Shown here piece after piece: positions 7,255 through 15,575 of a stretch of DNA of 18,592 bases. The translations under genes were made by a program, and so were the position numbers. Source of the stretch: Alphaproteobacteria bacterium (GTDB lineage: Bacteria; Pseudomonadota; Alphaproteobacteria; Rs-D84); NCBI GenBank assembly GCA_029051085.1, contig JAIDLK010000003.1, positions 1 to 18,592 on the forward strand. The letters run 5' to 3'. The notes below the pieces were generated by a model. The model worked only from the letters and a program-made list of their open reading frames with translations, was not told the DNA's origin and searched no databases. Position 1 is the stretch's first letter; the number at the start of each line of letters is the position of its first letter.

Positions 7255-9532
7255 ACTCGCATGCGCCGTATGATTTTGCAACCGAATAGTTTTCGATGCA
7301 TCGGCTGCCCGACATTGCACAGGCCGACCGAACCAGAGTCATGGTCTTATCCTCGGGCCCACGCCAATTTATATTCGCCGCCTTGCAGCTGGCCGCGTCG
7401 GTCATCGCCCCGCACAACGCACGCCACGAATTACAGTCATCTGCCTGACCGGTGGGCGTTATGCTTTCCGGCAGATTCAGATTCCATTTAACATAGAAAT
7501 CTTTCAGTGTACCGATATTATGCGACTTGCCAAAGCCAACCTGGGCCAGACCGTCGCCCACACGACAGTTAATATTGCTGCGCTCTACAAATGCCGTAAT
7601 CGCCGTGGCGACACCGCCCGCGCCCGCACCAACACCGGCACCAATCAATGTTGTCTTAACACGATTATTCTTCTCGCCCTTCAGGATTTCAACATTGCCG
7701 AAAACACTGCCAAGCCTTGTTGCTTCCTGGCGCAACTCCTCGGCCGTGATACATCCCGTATCCGCGGTGCAATAAATCCCCGTGCCACCGGCCACCGCAC
7801 GATTTAAGTGCTTAAACTTGCACTTTCCTTGAGCATTGTTCCATTCATCGGAAACAATACCTGTCAATTCCCCGGCATTAAGTTTCGCATCACGGGCCAA
7901 CTGGTCCACACACTGCTTTGCACTGGTATATCCACGCCCCACGCACGGACGCGACACTTCATTATCCGCAAAGCATTTGTCGAAATGCTGCTTTAAGACA
8001 TCGGTGCTGGCGTCACTGGCCGGCATTTGAATACTGCACGAAACCTCTATTTCCTCAACGATTTGCACATCAACACCAATTGTATAATCTGCGGCACTTT
8101 CACATTCGGCTGCCGCAGACAGCGCCTGAACATACGCCTGATACAAATCCGAAAGATCATTACACTCCGATACAGACAAAGAATCCGACGAGGTCTCAAT
8201 CGGCATCAACAGATATTCATTCAGAACGGCAATTTTGCCAGATGTCTTCAACTGCTCCATCGCCTTTTTACGATGTCCTTCGTTTGTACAGTCAAAGCTG
8301 CGCGCGCCATGCCCCGCCAATGCACCGACACCGGCACCAACCAATGTCCCACCCCCAATACCGACAACCGCGGCCGTGCTGGTATCGTTCATCAGCGAAA
8401 ATCCGAACAAATCTTTGTTACAGCTGAACGTTTCGCCCGCCAGTTTCCATACCTCGGCCGGCTTGTCATCACCTGCCGCACCGAACAGCCAGCTGTTCTT
8501 AATATGCGTATCTTTGTTATATGCGGCAACACGAATATAGCAATCGGCCGTCGTCGCATCCCAGCGCGCATAGTGTCCACGCGACCCGTCAACTCCACTA
8601 TGACCGGAATTAACCGTTGCCCCCTGGGGGTTATTCTTAATTAAAACATTGCCCTGCTGCCCATTGTATGCGCCGACACGCTTATTATACTCGGACGTTG
8701 TCGTACCATTCACAGACACTGCTGCAAATGACGGTCCGTAAGTATTTCTATCCAACAGCAAGCAAGTATTTTCCGCCTGGTTCGGTGTCAGTCCCGTCTT
8801 GCGCAGAACAAAATTGTAATATTCCGGCTGAACCTTGCGTGCATTAAAGTCAATCCACACATCGGCCGCAGAACGGTAAATTCTTTTACAGTTACGACGC
8901 ACCTCGGTTATGCACTTTTCAACCTGAACACTGCACAGCGCCATGCCGTTTTCAATGCTGTTACGCAAATCCTCGTTAAACAAGTCATTTATTCCATTTG
9001 GCAAACCGCCGTTATTTACACAAGAATAAATGTCATTCATACAGTTTGTAACGGTGTAATCGGAATCCTTAACACCACCATCGGGGCATTCGGAATCCGC
9101 AACACACGATTTCGTATCCGTATCAACATGCGTACCATCCGGGCATACACAGGCACCGTTTACAACAATTTGTCCTGCATATTCACATGCATCGCATGTA
9201 TTCGTACTTGGGTTATATATTTTATCATCGGCACATACACACTGCGGATATACACCCGTTGCGCCGTCGGGACACTTGTTCCCCGGCTGTGGCGGATTTG
9301 GAATATTGCCCGCGCCACCGTTTGGCGGTAAATTCGGCGACAGATTCCCAACAGTATTTATTGGCAATGTCGGCATAGTCGGCATGCGACTGGACGCAGA
9401 CATCCCCGCACGACTTGTCCGCCCGTTGGCGGCCGCATACCCGGCAGGTGTCGCAGCATACGCCGCACCAACAAACACCAAAATTCCCATACCGGCAAAA
9501 GATGCATCAAACAGTTTCCGCAAACTATGCAT
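7253..9532 (-). CDS. Large exported Cys-rich protein with two glycine-zipper segments
   Basis: Not assignable to a named family. The ATG at 9532 is chosen over an in-frame TTG at 9538 because GGGAG lies 8 nt before it. 759 residues: signal peptide or N-terminal anchor (SFAGMGILVFVGAAYAA), a Pro/Gly/Asn-rich linker, an EGF-like Cys region (CPDG..CVCADDK..CDACEY..CVCPDGTHVD), then a long Cys-spaced helical region with CX6C pairs (CMNDIYSC, CSVQVEKC). Two glycine-zipper hydrophobic segments follow, VVGIGGGTLVGAGVGALAG and LIGAGVGAGAGGVATAI; such segments are typical of membrane-inserting or oligomerising helices. Divergent from the membrane protein at 9670 and probably functionally linked to the CX6C protein at 10696. 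Predicted envelope protein; function unknown. Confidence 0.88.
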   Translation of the reverse strand: MHSLRKLFDASFAGMGILVFVGAAYAATPAGYAAANGRTSRAGMSASSRMPTMPTLPINTVGNLSPNLPPNGGAGNIPNPPQPGNKCPDGATGVYPQCVCADDKIYNPSTNTCDACEYAGQIVVNGACVCPDGTHVDTDTKSCVADSECPDGGVKDSDYTVTNCMNDIYSCVNNGGLPNGINDLFNEDLRNSIENGMALCSVQVEKCITEVRRNCKRIYRSAADVWIDFNARKVQPEYYNFVLRKTGLTPNQAENTCLLLDRNTYGPSFAAVSVNGTTTSEYNKRVGAYNGQQGNVLIKNNPQGATVNSGHSGVDGSRGHYARWDATTADCYIRVAAYNKDTHIKNSWLFGAAGDDKPAEVWKLAGETFSCNKDLFGFSLMNDTSTAAVVGIGGGTLVGAGVGALAGHGARSFDCTNEGHRKKAMEQLKTSGKIAVLNEYLLMPIETSSDSLSVSECNDLSDLYQAYVQALSAAAECESAADYTIGVDVQIVEEIEVSCSIQMPASDASTDVLKQHFDKCFADNEVSRPCVGRGYTSAKQCVDQLARDAKLNAGELTGIVSDEWNNAQGKCKFKHLNRAVAGGTGIYCTADTGCITAEELRQEATRLGSVFGNVEILKGEKNNRVKTTLIGAGVGAGAGGVATAITAFVERSNINCRVGDGLAQVGFGKSHNIGTLKDFYVKWNLNLPESITPTGQADDCNSWRALCGAMTDAASCKAANINWRGPEDKTMTLVRSACAMSGSRCIENYSVAKSYGACE

Positions 9533-9559
9533 AAACAACTCTCCCTTTCTATCTTTTTA

Positions 9560-9588
9560 ATTATAGCGCAAATGATGCTTAAAAAAAA
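9560..9588 (-). promoter_or_regulatory. Promoter of the 759-residue protein gene
   Basis: On the minus strand a perfect TATAAT (9565-9560) lies ~28 nt before the ATG, with only a T-rich hexamer (9588-9583) in the -35 position at 17 bp spacing. Confidence 0.5.
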
Positions 9589-9632
9589 GTACTTTTTAGG
9601 ACATTTTATTCAATATAAAAACGGTTATTTTA

Positions 9633-9661
9633 TTGACAAACAAATACATTTTGTCTATATT
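9633..9661 (+). promoter_or_regulatory. Strong promoter of a near-leaderless gene
   Basis: TTGACA (9633-9638), 17-bp spacer, TATATT (9656-9661). The expected transcription start (9667-9670) coincides with the ATG at 9670. TTGACAAA (9633-9640) is repeated inverted as TTTGTC at 9650-9655 and TTTGTCAA at 9662-9669, a possible operator overlapping the promoter. Confidence 0.75.
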
Positions 9662-9669
9662 TTTGTCAA

Positions 9670-10617
9670 ATGAATAAAATTGCAAATATCTTTACCACCC
9701 ATCGTCACGCCATTATATGGACGATATGCTACATATTTGTAATGAAAATTATCTTATGCACGCTGTTTAATTTCGATATGTTTTCGACCACCGCATGGAT
9801 TCGCCTGGCACATTCGCGCCTTTATGGCTTTGGCGGCATGGTATTTGGAATTCTAATACTGGCGGCACTGCCGATGTATGCGGCAACAACCGCAATAATT
9901 GTGCGCACAAAAAAACCACTGTTTAAATTATGGATTCCGCAATTTATTTTGCGTTCATTTACCCCACCCGCACCTCCGACCGAGCAAAAAACCGACGAGC
10001 CAGAAAAAAAAGCGGAGCCCGAAACACAGCCAGAAAAATTCCCGGACGACATGCCCACAGAGCTACGCGGCGCCTTTATCCGCGCACGCCGCGGTGGCCT
10101 GCGGCCGGCATCCGCGTTTGACAACTCCAATATTATAAACCGTCTGACACCTCAGCCGGTTATGGCCGTCACAGACACCGTCGCAACCAACAACGCGGAA
10201 GATTTTCCAATACCACTAAACTTTGACATATCTGACGATTTCACACCGGCCCCAAACGCCCTGCCCAGCTTTACGGAAATAACATTTGACAACGCCCCGG
10301 ACACAAAACCGGCCGCGACGCCCCAAACGCCTCCGATTGAAGGCGCCAAGCCGGATGGCGAATTCATTATATACAAGGACAATATTATCGCCACGCATGA
10401 TGACCCGGACTTTTGGATTGCTGATGAAATCGACTGGTTCGCCACCGGCAAGCAACGCCCCAGTCCAATTCAACCGCTTAAGCAACGCGCGACCGAACTA
10501 AACCTTAATCCTGTCTTATATCTGGCCGAAACCAATATATTGGATTTGGAAAACCGAATCGCCGAATGGGAAAAAGACGGAATTACTATTATAAAAAATT
10601 TGACCGAATTAGCCTAA
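9670..10617 (+). CDS. Two-TM membrane protein with Pro-rich linker and conserved-looking C-terminal domain
   Basis: Not recognised. 315 residues: transmembrane helices at about 13-35 and 51-77, a basic segment, a Pro/Glu/Lys-rich disordered linker (about 98-235), and a compact acidic/aromatic C-terminal domain from about 240 (EFIIYKDNI, DPDFWIADEIDWF, LYLAETNILDLENRIAEWEKDG). Predicted inner-membrane protein with the C-terminal domain in the cytoplasm or periplasm (topology unclear). The ATG lies 8 nt after the -10 element and has no Shine-Dalgarno, so the mRNA is probably leaderless. Followed at 78 bp by the 966-residue secreted protein. Confidence 0.8.
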   Translation: MNKIANIFTTHRHAIIWTICYIFVMKIILCTLFNFDMFSTTAWIRLAHSRLYGFGGMVFGILILAALPMYAATTAIIVRTKKPLFKLWIPQFILRSFTPPAPPTEQKTDEPEKKAEPETQPEKFPDDMPTELRGAFIRARRGGLRPASAFDNSNIINRLTPQPVMAVTDTVATNNAEDFPIPLNFDISDDFTPAPNALPSFTEITFDNAPDTKPAATPQTPPIEGAKPDGEFIIYKDNIIATHDDPDFWIADEIDWFATGKQRPSPIQPLKQRATELNLNPVLYLAETNILDLENRIAEWEKDGITIIKNLTELA

Positions 10618-10661
10618 CCGCCAACAAACCTAAAAAACTATTTTTATAAAACCCAATAATG

Positions 10662-10670
10662 TGCTATCAT
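10662..10670 (+). promoter_or_regulatory. Extended -10 promoter candidate
   Basis: TGC-TATCAT (10662-10670) fits an extended -10 element, 25 nt before the ATG at 10696. There is no clear -35, so partial readthrough from the upstream gene is also possible. Confidence 0.45.
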
Positions 10671-10695
10671 TAAATAAATATTGAAGGGATATTTA

Positions 10696-13596
10696 ATGAA
10701 AAGATTAGGAATTAGCGCACTATTTTTATTTGTTGCTTTATCTGGTGTTAATGCCGCCGTTCCCCAACAGCGACGCGGCACAGCAACCACGGCGGCCCAG
10801 ACCGCCACAACCACTCAAACACAGGGCGCGACTTCTTCGGCACGCAGCGCGGTATCCGCACGCAGTGCTGCACGTACGCCCGCGACAGGTACAGCAACCA
10901 CGGCTACGCGTGCCGCAACAGCCGGGAAAACCACGGTTGCACGCGGCAACACAGCAACATCAGCCGCCCCTGCATCCGCCGCACGCAGCGCAACCGTATC
11001 CGCACGCGCCGGCGCAACTCAAAAAGTAATCAGCACCGGCACAAAAGTAGCGACAGCCGCACAAAATATAGTGGTTTCAGAAGCCTGCCAGCAAAAATAC
11101 GACGGTTGTATGGATTCCTTTTGTATGATAGAAAACGCCAGCGGTGGGCGCTGCATTTGCAGTGATCGCAACAAAGAATTAAATAGCGTATTGGAAGAAA
11201 TAGAAAAGCTTGATCAGCAAAGCTATCAGATGGCGACTGTTGGGGTTGAAAAAATAGAAATGGGCAGCGATGCCGAACAGGCTATCGCCAACGCAAATGC
11301 CGTGGCACAGTCCGTAATAAACAATCAAAACAACGAGAAACAAACAACAACACGTCGCTCATTAGATTTATCACTGTGGGATATTCAAGCAAATTTTGAT
11401 GACGATGATGATATCTTTGCATCTGGCGAACTCAATGCCATAGAAGGCAAAGAAGGAGATGCATTGCATCGTGCTGCCAATGACATCTGCGTGGCAATGA
11501 TTCCGGAATGTAGTGCTGAAAAATCAATGCTACAAATGATGTATGCTCAACGCATAAAGTCTGACTGTACGGCATACGAAAACAATCTGAAACAACAAAA
11601 AAATTCAAGCCAGCAAAAATTATACGCAGCAGAAAAAGCCCTACGCGATGCCGCATTGGATCAGTTGCGCACGGCTAACAAATATGACTTGGGCCAGTGC
11701 ACGGTAGAATTTAAAAAATGCATGGCAACAACCGGTGGCTGTGGCGATGACTTTAAAGGCTGCGTTGGTATAGCTGCAGCAGAAAATGCAAAAAAGGGCT
11801 ATGGTTCAAAGTCTTCTATGAAAATGTATGACATACAAGGCTCGGCCACCAAGATATCAATCGCAGCATCTTCGTATGATGCGCTGGAGTCCAAAAAGCC
11901 TTTATGTATATCTGTAACAAATTCATGCGTTGCGGTAAAAGACCAGGTGTGGGATACATTCCTGCGAGAGGTTGCGCCGCAAATCAAAACAGCCGAATTA
12001 CTGGCCGAATCTGATTTAAGAACTTCTTGTATCGGTAATATCTCTGCTTGCTTCCAAAAAGCATGTAAAGATACTATGGACCCTAATGACCCTGACGGTT
12101 CTTACGACATGTGTTTGTCTCGTCCGGAAACTGTTAAATCTTTATGTAAAGTACAAATCGACCCTTGCGTTTCAGCCGAACCTCTGATTTTGGATTATGT
12201 TTATGCAAGATTGGCTGCTATGCGTGTCGATTCTTGTACAACAGAAGTTAAAGAATGTCTCCAGTCCGATGACCGTTGCGGTAAAGATTATTCTAATTGT
12301 ATCGGTTTGGATTTTAATGCAATAAAACAAATGTGCCCCAAAGAAAAATTATTGGGCTGTCAAAAAGATGGCCAACCAGCTTCCGATGATGAACTTAATG
12401 CAATTTTACAGGGCGTTTACCTTAGTATCGATAATGCTTTGCTGGAGCAATGCCAAGATGCAGTAAATGCAAAAATGATAGAAGTTTGCGGAGACACACT
12501 AACATGCCCTGCATTTGAAAGCGATAGCTTTATTGGCACAGAATCTTTGACATCTTACACCAATTCAGATGGCGATATTGTAATAGACGGATTAATTTCA
12601 TTTGGCAACATCATAATAAGTGATTCTGTAAGCTCATCAGAAAACAGAAAATTTAGTCCATATGAAATCAACGTAAGCGATTACCAATCACACCTAAACG
12701 ATACGGATCCAACCGCCCAAAGAATTGTGTCCGCTTTGGAATCCGTTTCAGCTAAGATAAACCAAAAAATCAGTTTGCTGTCCACAGATTCTACCATCAA
12801 AATGTGCATAGAAGGCCGCGATTTAAGCCAGGCCACCGGCAGCACCAGAGCCGGCCGCAACATAAAAACAAATGATGGCGAAAGCTTGACAGCAGCAAGA
12901 TTTCCACACCTGTTGGACGCCAGCATGTTGGCCGTAATCAATTCAGCATTAGACCAGGCACGTTATAATTATAACAAGAAATACAATACATTGATCGAAG
13001 CCGCCACAGAGCAGCAAAACGATACAATAAAAGCAGTATTATGCGCCGCAATAGCCAGCAGCGATGCACCCATGTGCGTAGAATATTCTACAACCGAAGG
13101 GAACGCCATATGTTCCAAATACGAACCCAGTTCCACACCATTTGACAACGTATTTAACGATTCAACCGGAAAAGGAATGCAGACCGGCGCCGACATGTAT
13201 TCAACACAATACGTTTTAACCGGGGCTAAATTATCAACCCTGGCCGCGGTTCAACAAAGTGGACATTCCGAACACACACAAGTTGACGAGCACGGCAATA
13301 TGATTGGTAAAATTGTTATGAATTCAGTTTATTCGTCCAGCAATAACACATGTACTGTGACGACCATAACAACAATGTGTTCCGACATGGAACAACTGGT
13401 TACAAAAAACACTTATAAAGAATCTTGCGGGAGTGGCGGCATCAGTTTGTTTGGCAGTAACGGATGTGGTCGAAATGGATTGTTAAATATCGGTGGCGGT
13501 GGAAAATCCAAAACCATTACAACAGAAACATATCACGGCGTGACATGCAAAAATTTTGCAGAACCTATAACAGACATTCAGCAAATCAAAATGTAA
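10696..13596 (+). CDS. Very large secreted protein with Ala/Thr-rich N-terminus and repeated CX6C motifs
   Basis: Not recognised. ATG 10696 is chosen (AAGGGA 6 nt upstream) over an in-frame TTG at 10681. 966 residues: signal peptide (MKRLGISALFLFVALSGVNA), a low-complexity Ala/Thr/Arg/Ser stretch (residues ~21-125) with SARSA-type repeats, then Cys-rich helical modules. Two aligned copies stand out, Cys 335/342/349/356 and Cys 514/521/528/535, with pattern CxxExKxC-x6-CGxD[FY]xxC[VI]G, i.e. Cys every seven residues. Other CX6C pairs occur at 131/138 and in CVAMIPEC, CISVTNSC, CIGNISAC, CKVQIDPC. A Gly-rich tail (GGISLFGSNGCGRNG, NIGGGGKSK) precedes the end. Predicted disulfide-stapled helical envelope or surface protein. 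Codon use shifts to T-ending codons around 12020-12450. Confidence 0.88.
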   Translation: MKRLGISALFLFVALSGVNAAVPQQRRGTATTAAQTATTTQTQGATSSARSAVSARSAARTPATGTATTATRAATAGKTTVARGNTATSAAPASAARSATVSARAGATQKVISTGTKVATAAQNIVVSEACQQKYDGCMDSFCMIENASGGRCICSDRNKELNSVLEEIEKLDQQSYQMATVGVEKIEMGSDAEQAIANANAVAQSVINNQNNEKQTTTRRSLDLSLWDIQANFDDDDDIFASGELNAIEGKEGDALHRAANDICVAMIPECSAEKSMLQMMYAQRIKSDCTAYENNLKQQKNSSQQKLYAAEKALRDAALDQLRTANKYDLGQCTVEFKKCMATTGGCGDDFKGCVGIAAAENAKKGYGSKSSMKMYDIQGSATKISIAASSYDALESKKPLCISVTNSCVAVKDQVWDTFLREVAPQIKTAELLAESDLRTSCIGNISACFQKACKDTMDPNDPDGSYDMCLSRPETVKSLCKVQIDPCVSAEPLILDYVYARLAAMRVDSCTTEVKECLQSDDRCGKDYSNCIGLDFNAIKQMCPKEKLLGCQKDGQPASDDELNAILQGVYLSIDNALLEQCQDAVNAKMIEVCGDTLTCPAFESDSFIGTESLTSYTNSDGDIVIDGLISFGNIIISDSVSSSENRKFSPYEINVSDYQSHLNDTDPTAQRIVSALESVSAKINQKISLLSTDSTIKMCIEGRDLSQATGSTRAGRNIKTNDGESLTAARFPHLLDASMLAVINSALDQARYNYNKKYNTLIEAATEQQNDTIKAVLCAAIASSDAPMCVEYSTTEGNAICSKYEPSSTPFDNVFNDSTGKGMQTGADMYSTQYVLTGAKLSTLAAVQQSGHSEHTQVDEHGNMIGKIVMNSVYSSSNNTCTVTTITTMCSDMEQLVTKNTYKESCGSGGISLFGSNGCGRNGLLNIGGGGKSKTITTETYHGVTCKNFAEPITDIQQIKM

Positions 13597-13602
13597 TGAT
13601 TA

Positions 13603-13623
13603 CCCCCATCATGGGGGATTTTT
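13603..13623 (+). terminator. Terminator of the 966-residue protein gene
   Basis: CCCCC (13603-13607), loop ATCAT, GGGGG (13613-13617), then ATTTTTA. It begins 6 nt after the stop codon. Confidence 0.85.
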
Positions 13624-13674
13624 ATTATCCGCATTCACACACAATCCATGCGCAATCGAACAGAAACAGACACG

Positions 13675-13703
13675 AAAAAAATCCCACCATATGGCGGGAT
13701 TTT
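13675..13703 (-). terminator. rplQ / alpha operon terminator
   Basis: AAAATCCC (13678-13685) pairs with GGGATTTT (13696-13703) around a CCAT/ATGG inner stem with one mismatch. On the minus strand it is followed by a T-run (13680-13675), 32 nt after the rplQ stop. Confidence 0.82.
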
Positions 13704-13734
13704 GTAACAAGTTCCTATTATGCGAGAAATCTGC

Positions 13735-14235
13735 TTATTCAGCTTTGGCCGCTTTTTTTGCCGCAGGCTTTTTCGCCTTTGGGGCTTTTTCAGCCGCCTC
13801 TGCCGGAGCTTCCACTGCAACCTCATTCACGGCATCCACCGCAGGCGCAACAACAGCTTTTTTCGCATTTTCATCGCGGTCAACCAGTTCAATAATCGCC
13901 ATCGGCGCAGCATCCCCATAACGGAAGCCGGCCTTTAAAACGCGTGTATAGCCGCCCGGACGCTGCGCATAGCGCGGCCCCAAAACTTCAAACAGTTTCT
14001 TAACGGTCTTTTCCGAGCTGTTGCCCAGTTCGGACGCAGTTAAACGACGGTTTGCAACCGAGTCAACTTTCGCGCGGGTAATCAATTTTTCAACCACGCG
14101 ACGCAAGTCTTTTGCCTTTGGCAAAGTAGTTTTAATCTGTTCTTTTTCAATTAAGTTCTTCGCCAGGCCAACAAACAGTGCCTTGCGCGCATTTGTGTCG
14201 CGGTTAAAAGTGCGACCTGCTTTTGCGTGTCTCAT
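13735..14235 (-). CDS. rplQ: 50S ribosomal protein L17
   Basis: Large-subunit protein. 166 residues; the L17 core covers about 1-118 (MRHAKAGRTFNRDTNARKAL, IKTTLPKAKDLRRVVEKLIT, LGPRYAQRPGGYTRVLKAGFRYGDAAPMAIIELVDR). An Ala/Lys/Glu-rich tail of ~45 residues follows, a kind of extension often seen in alphaproteobacterial L17. A near-perfect SD (AAGGAG) precedes ATG 14235. Separated from rpoA by a strong terminator at 14347-14375, unusual for the last two genes of the alpha operon. Confidence 0.97.
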   Translation of the reverse strand: MRHAKAGRTFNRDTNARKALFVGLAKNLIEKEQIKTTLPKAKDLRRVVEKLITRAKVDSVANRRLTASELGNSSEKTVKKLFEVLGPRYAQRPGGYTRVLKAGFRYGDAAPMAIIELVDRDENAKKAVVAPAVDAVNEVAVEAPAEAAEKAPKAKKPAAKKAAKAE

Positions 14236-14261
14236 CGACTACTCCTTTTATCATGCTTCTG

Positions 14262-14277
14262 CCCCGGGATTCCGGGG
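14262..14277 (-). promoter_or_regulatory. Hairpin in the rplQ leader
   Basis: CCCCGG (14262-14267) and CCGGGG (14272-14277) form a 6-bp GC-only hairpin ~27 nt upstream of the rplQ start, without a T-run. It could be a ribosomal-protein autoregulatory leader or an mRNA-stabilising 5' hairpin. No convincing promoter was seen between it and the rpoA terminator. Confidence 0.4.
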
Positions 14278-14346
14278 ATTGTTTATATCGTGTACCCTAA
14301 ATAAAACATTCAGCAGCACACAGCCGACTTATTCTAATTTATTCTG

Positions 14347-14375
14347 AAAAAAAAGCAAGGGATTTTTCCCCTTGC
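14347..14375 (-). terminator. Strong terminator between rpoA and rplQ
   Basis: On the minus strand GCAAGGGG (14375-14368), loop AAAAA, T/CCCTTGC (14361-14355), then eight Ts (14354-14347). It follows the rpoA stop by ~13 nt and should terminate or attenuate transcription before rplQ. Confidence 0.85.
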
Positions 14376-14388
14376 CTTTCGAGTTCCC

Positions 14389-15417
14389 TTATTTATACGG
14401 GTCTTCATATTTTTTTGCCAATTCGGCAATATTTTCAGGCGGCCAACCCGGTACATCCATACCCAAGCCTAGGCCCATTGCTTCCAGCTGAACCTTGATT
14501 TCATTCAAAGACTTACGCCCAAAGTTCGGTGTTTTCAGCATATCGGCTTCGGTCTTCTGAACCAATTCACCCAGCCAGTTGATTTTGTCGTTCTTCAGGC
14601 AGTTGTTTGCACGAACAGACAATTCCAACTCATCAACATGCTTTAACAATTTCGGATCGAACGGCAATGCGTCTTTGGCCTTTTCATCTTCGGTCGGTGC
14701 GTTAATCTGCGCCGGATCTTCAAAGTTGATAAAGACAACCAGCTGGTCTGTCAAAATACGTGCGGCATATGCAATCGCATCTTCCGGCGAAACACTGCCA
14801 TTTGTTTTTACAGTCAGTTCCAGTTTATCAAAGTCAGTCGACTGGCCAACACGTGTTGCAGACACTTCTGTTGCAACATTCAAAATCGGCGAGAAAATGG
14901 AATCAACCGGAATCACACCCAACGGCAGACCATCCGCATGCTGAGATGCCGGAACATATCCGCGACCTGTGGCCAATGTAATTTCCATGTCTAAATTGGC
15001 ACCTTTGTCCAAAGTGCAAATTTCAACATCTTTGTTCATAACCTCAACACCGCCGGAGGTTTCAATCATACCCGCGGTAACAACAGCCGGCCCCTTTACT
15101 TTCAAGGTTGCTTTATGCTGACCTTCGGTCAAAGCCTTAAAGTATACGCCCTTCAGGTTCAGAATGATGTCTGTTACATCTTCGCGAATACCCTGAACCG
15201 AAGAAAATTCGTGCTGTACCCCGTCAATTTTGATATAAATCGGCGCACACCCCTGCAACGACGACAACAATACGCGACGCAGTGCAGTACCCAGCGTTAA
15301 ACCATATCCTTTTTCCAGGGGTTCGGCAACCAATGTTGCCAGATTTGGATTATGCTCATCAACTTTGATGTTCAGCTTTTTCGGCTTAATCAAAGTCATC
15401 CAGTTTTTTTCAATCAT
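14389..15417 (-). CDS. rpoA: DNA-directed RNA polymerase alpha subunit
   Basis: Assembly platform of RNA polymerase. 342 residues. The N-terminal domain (~1-235) shows the TLGTALRRVLLSSLQGCAP assembly segment and the EFSSVQGIREDVTDIILNLKG motif. The linker spans ~236-255. The C-terminal DNA/activator-binding domain (about 255-325) contains ELELSVRANNCLKNDKI and LLKTPNFGRKSLNEIK-like helices (here DMLKTPNFGRKSLNEIK). ATG 15417 has GGAG 6 nt upstream. It has its own promoter (15490-15518) because the expected upstream neighbour rpsK is cut off by an opposite-strand island. Confidence 0.98.
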   Translation of the reverse strand: MIEKNWMTLIKPKKLNIKVDEHNPNLATLVAEPLEKGYGLTLGTALRRVLLSSLQGCAPIYIKIDGVQHEFSSVQGIREDVTDIILNLKGVYFKALTEGQHKATLKVKGPAVVTAGMIETSGGVEVMNKDVEICTLDKGANLDMEITLATGRGYVPASQHADGLPLGVIPVDSIFSPILNVATEVSATRVGQSTDFDKLELTVKTNGSVSPEDAIAYAARILTDQLVVFINFEDPAQINAPTEDEKAKDALPFDPKLLKHVDELELSVRANNCLKNDKINWLGELVQKTEADMLKTPNFGRKSLNEIKVQLEAMGLGLGMDVPGWPPENIAELAKKYEDPYK

Positions 15418-15489
15418 AATTGCTCCATTTGGCTTAGTTTATCATTTTCACCATTTCGGCATGCGCGCAAAGATTTACACGCAAAGTGC

Positions 15490-15518
15490 ATTTTATAGCA
15501 ATAATATATGAAAGTCAA
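15490..15518 (-). promoter_or_regulatory. rpoA promoter
   Basis: On the minus strand TTGACT (15518-15513), 17-bp spacer, TAAAAT (15495-15490), ~73 nt before the rpoA start. It is back-to-back with the promoter of the gene at 15608. Confidence 0.7.
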
Positions 15519-15537
15519 ACAGTTAAGCATATAAGCT

Positions 15538-15575
15538 TCAACTTTATTTAAAGTTGACACCGTACATTTTTGTAC
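15538..15575. promoter_or_regulatory. Operator-like palindromes in the rpoA / secreted-protein divergent gap
   Basis: A perfect 20-bp palindrome TCAACTTTA-TT-TAAAGTTGA (15538-15557) overlaps the -35 of the plus-strand promoter. GTACA-tttt-TGTAC (15562-15575) lies in its spacer. No T-run follows on either side, so these look like protein-binding sites rather than terminators. Confidence 0.5.

Noticed and set aside
10681..10695. TTG start five codons upstream for the 966-residue protein
   Set aside because: It would place residues before the signal peptide and include the SD AAGGGA itself; the ATG at 10696 is well spaced from that SD.
10840..11010. Repeated GCACGCAGCGC / ATCCGCACGC strings considered as a CRISPR or tandem array
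   Set aside because: Irregular spacing and lie within a coding low-complexity (SARSA-type) stretch; explained by protein repeats.
10730..11029. Pro/Arg/His-rich 99-residue plus-strand frame
   Set aside because: Shadow of the low-complexity Ala/Thr-rich region in another frame; no SD and biased composition.
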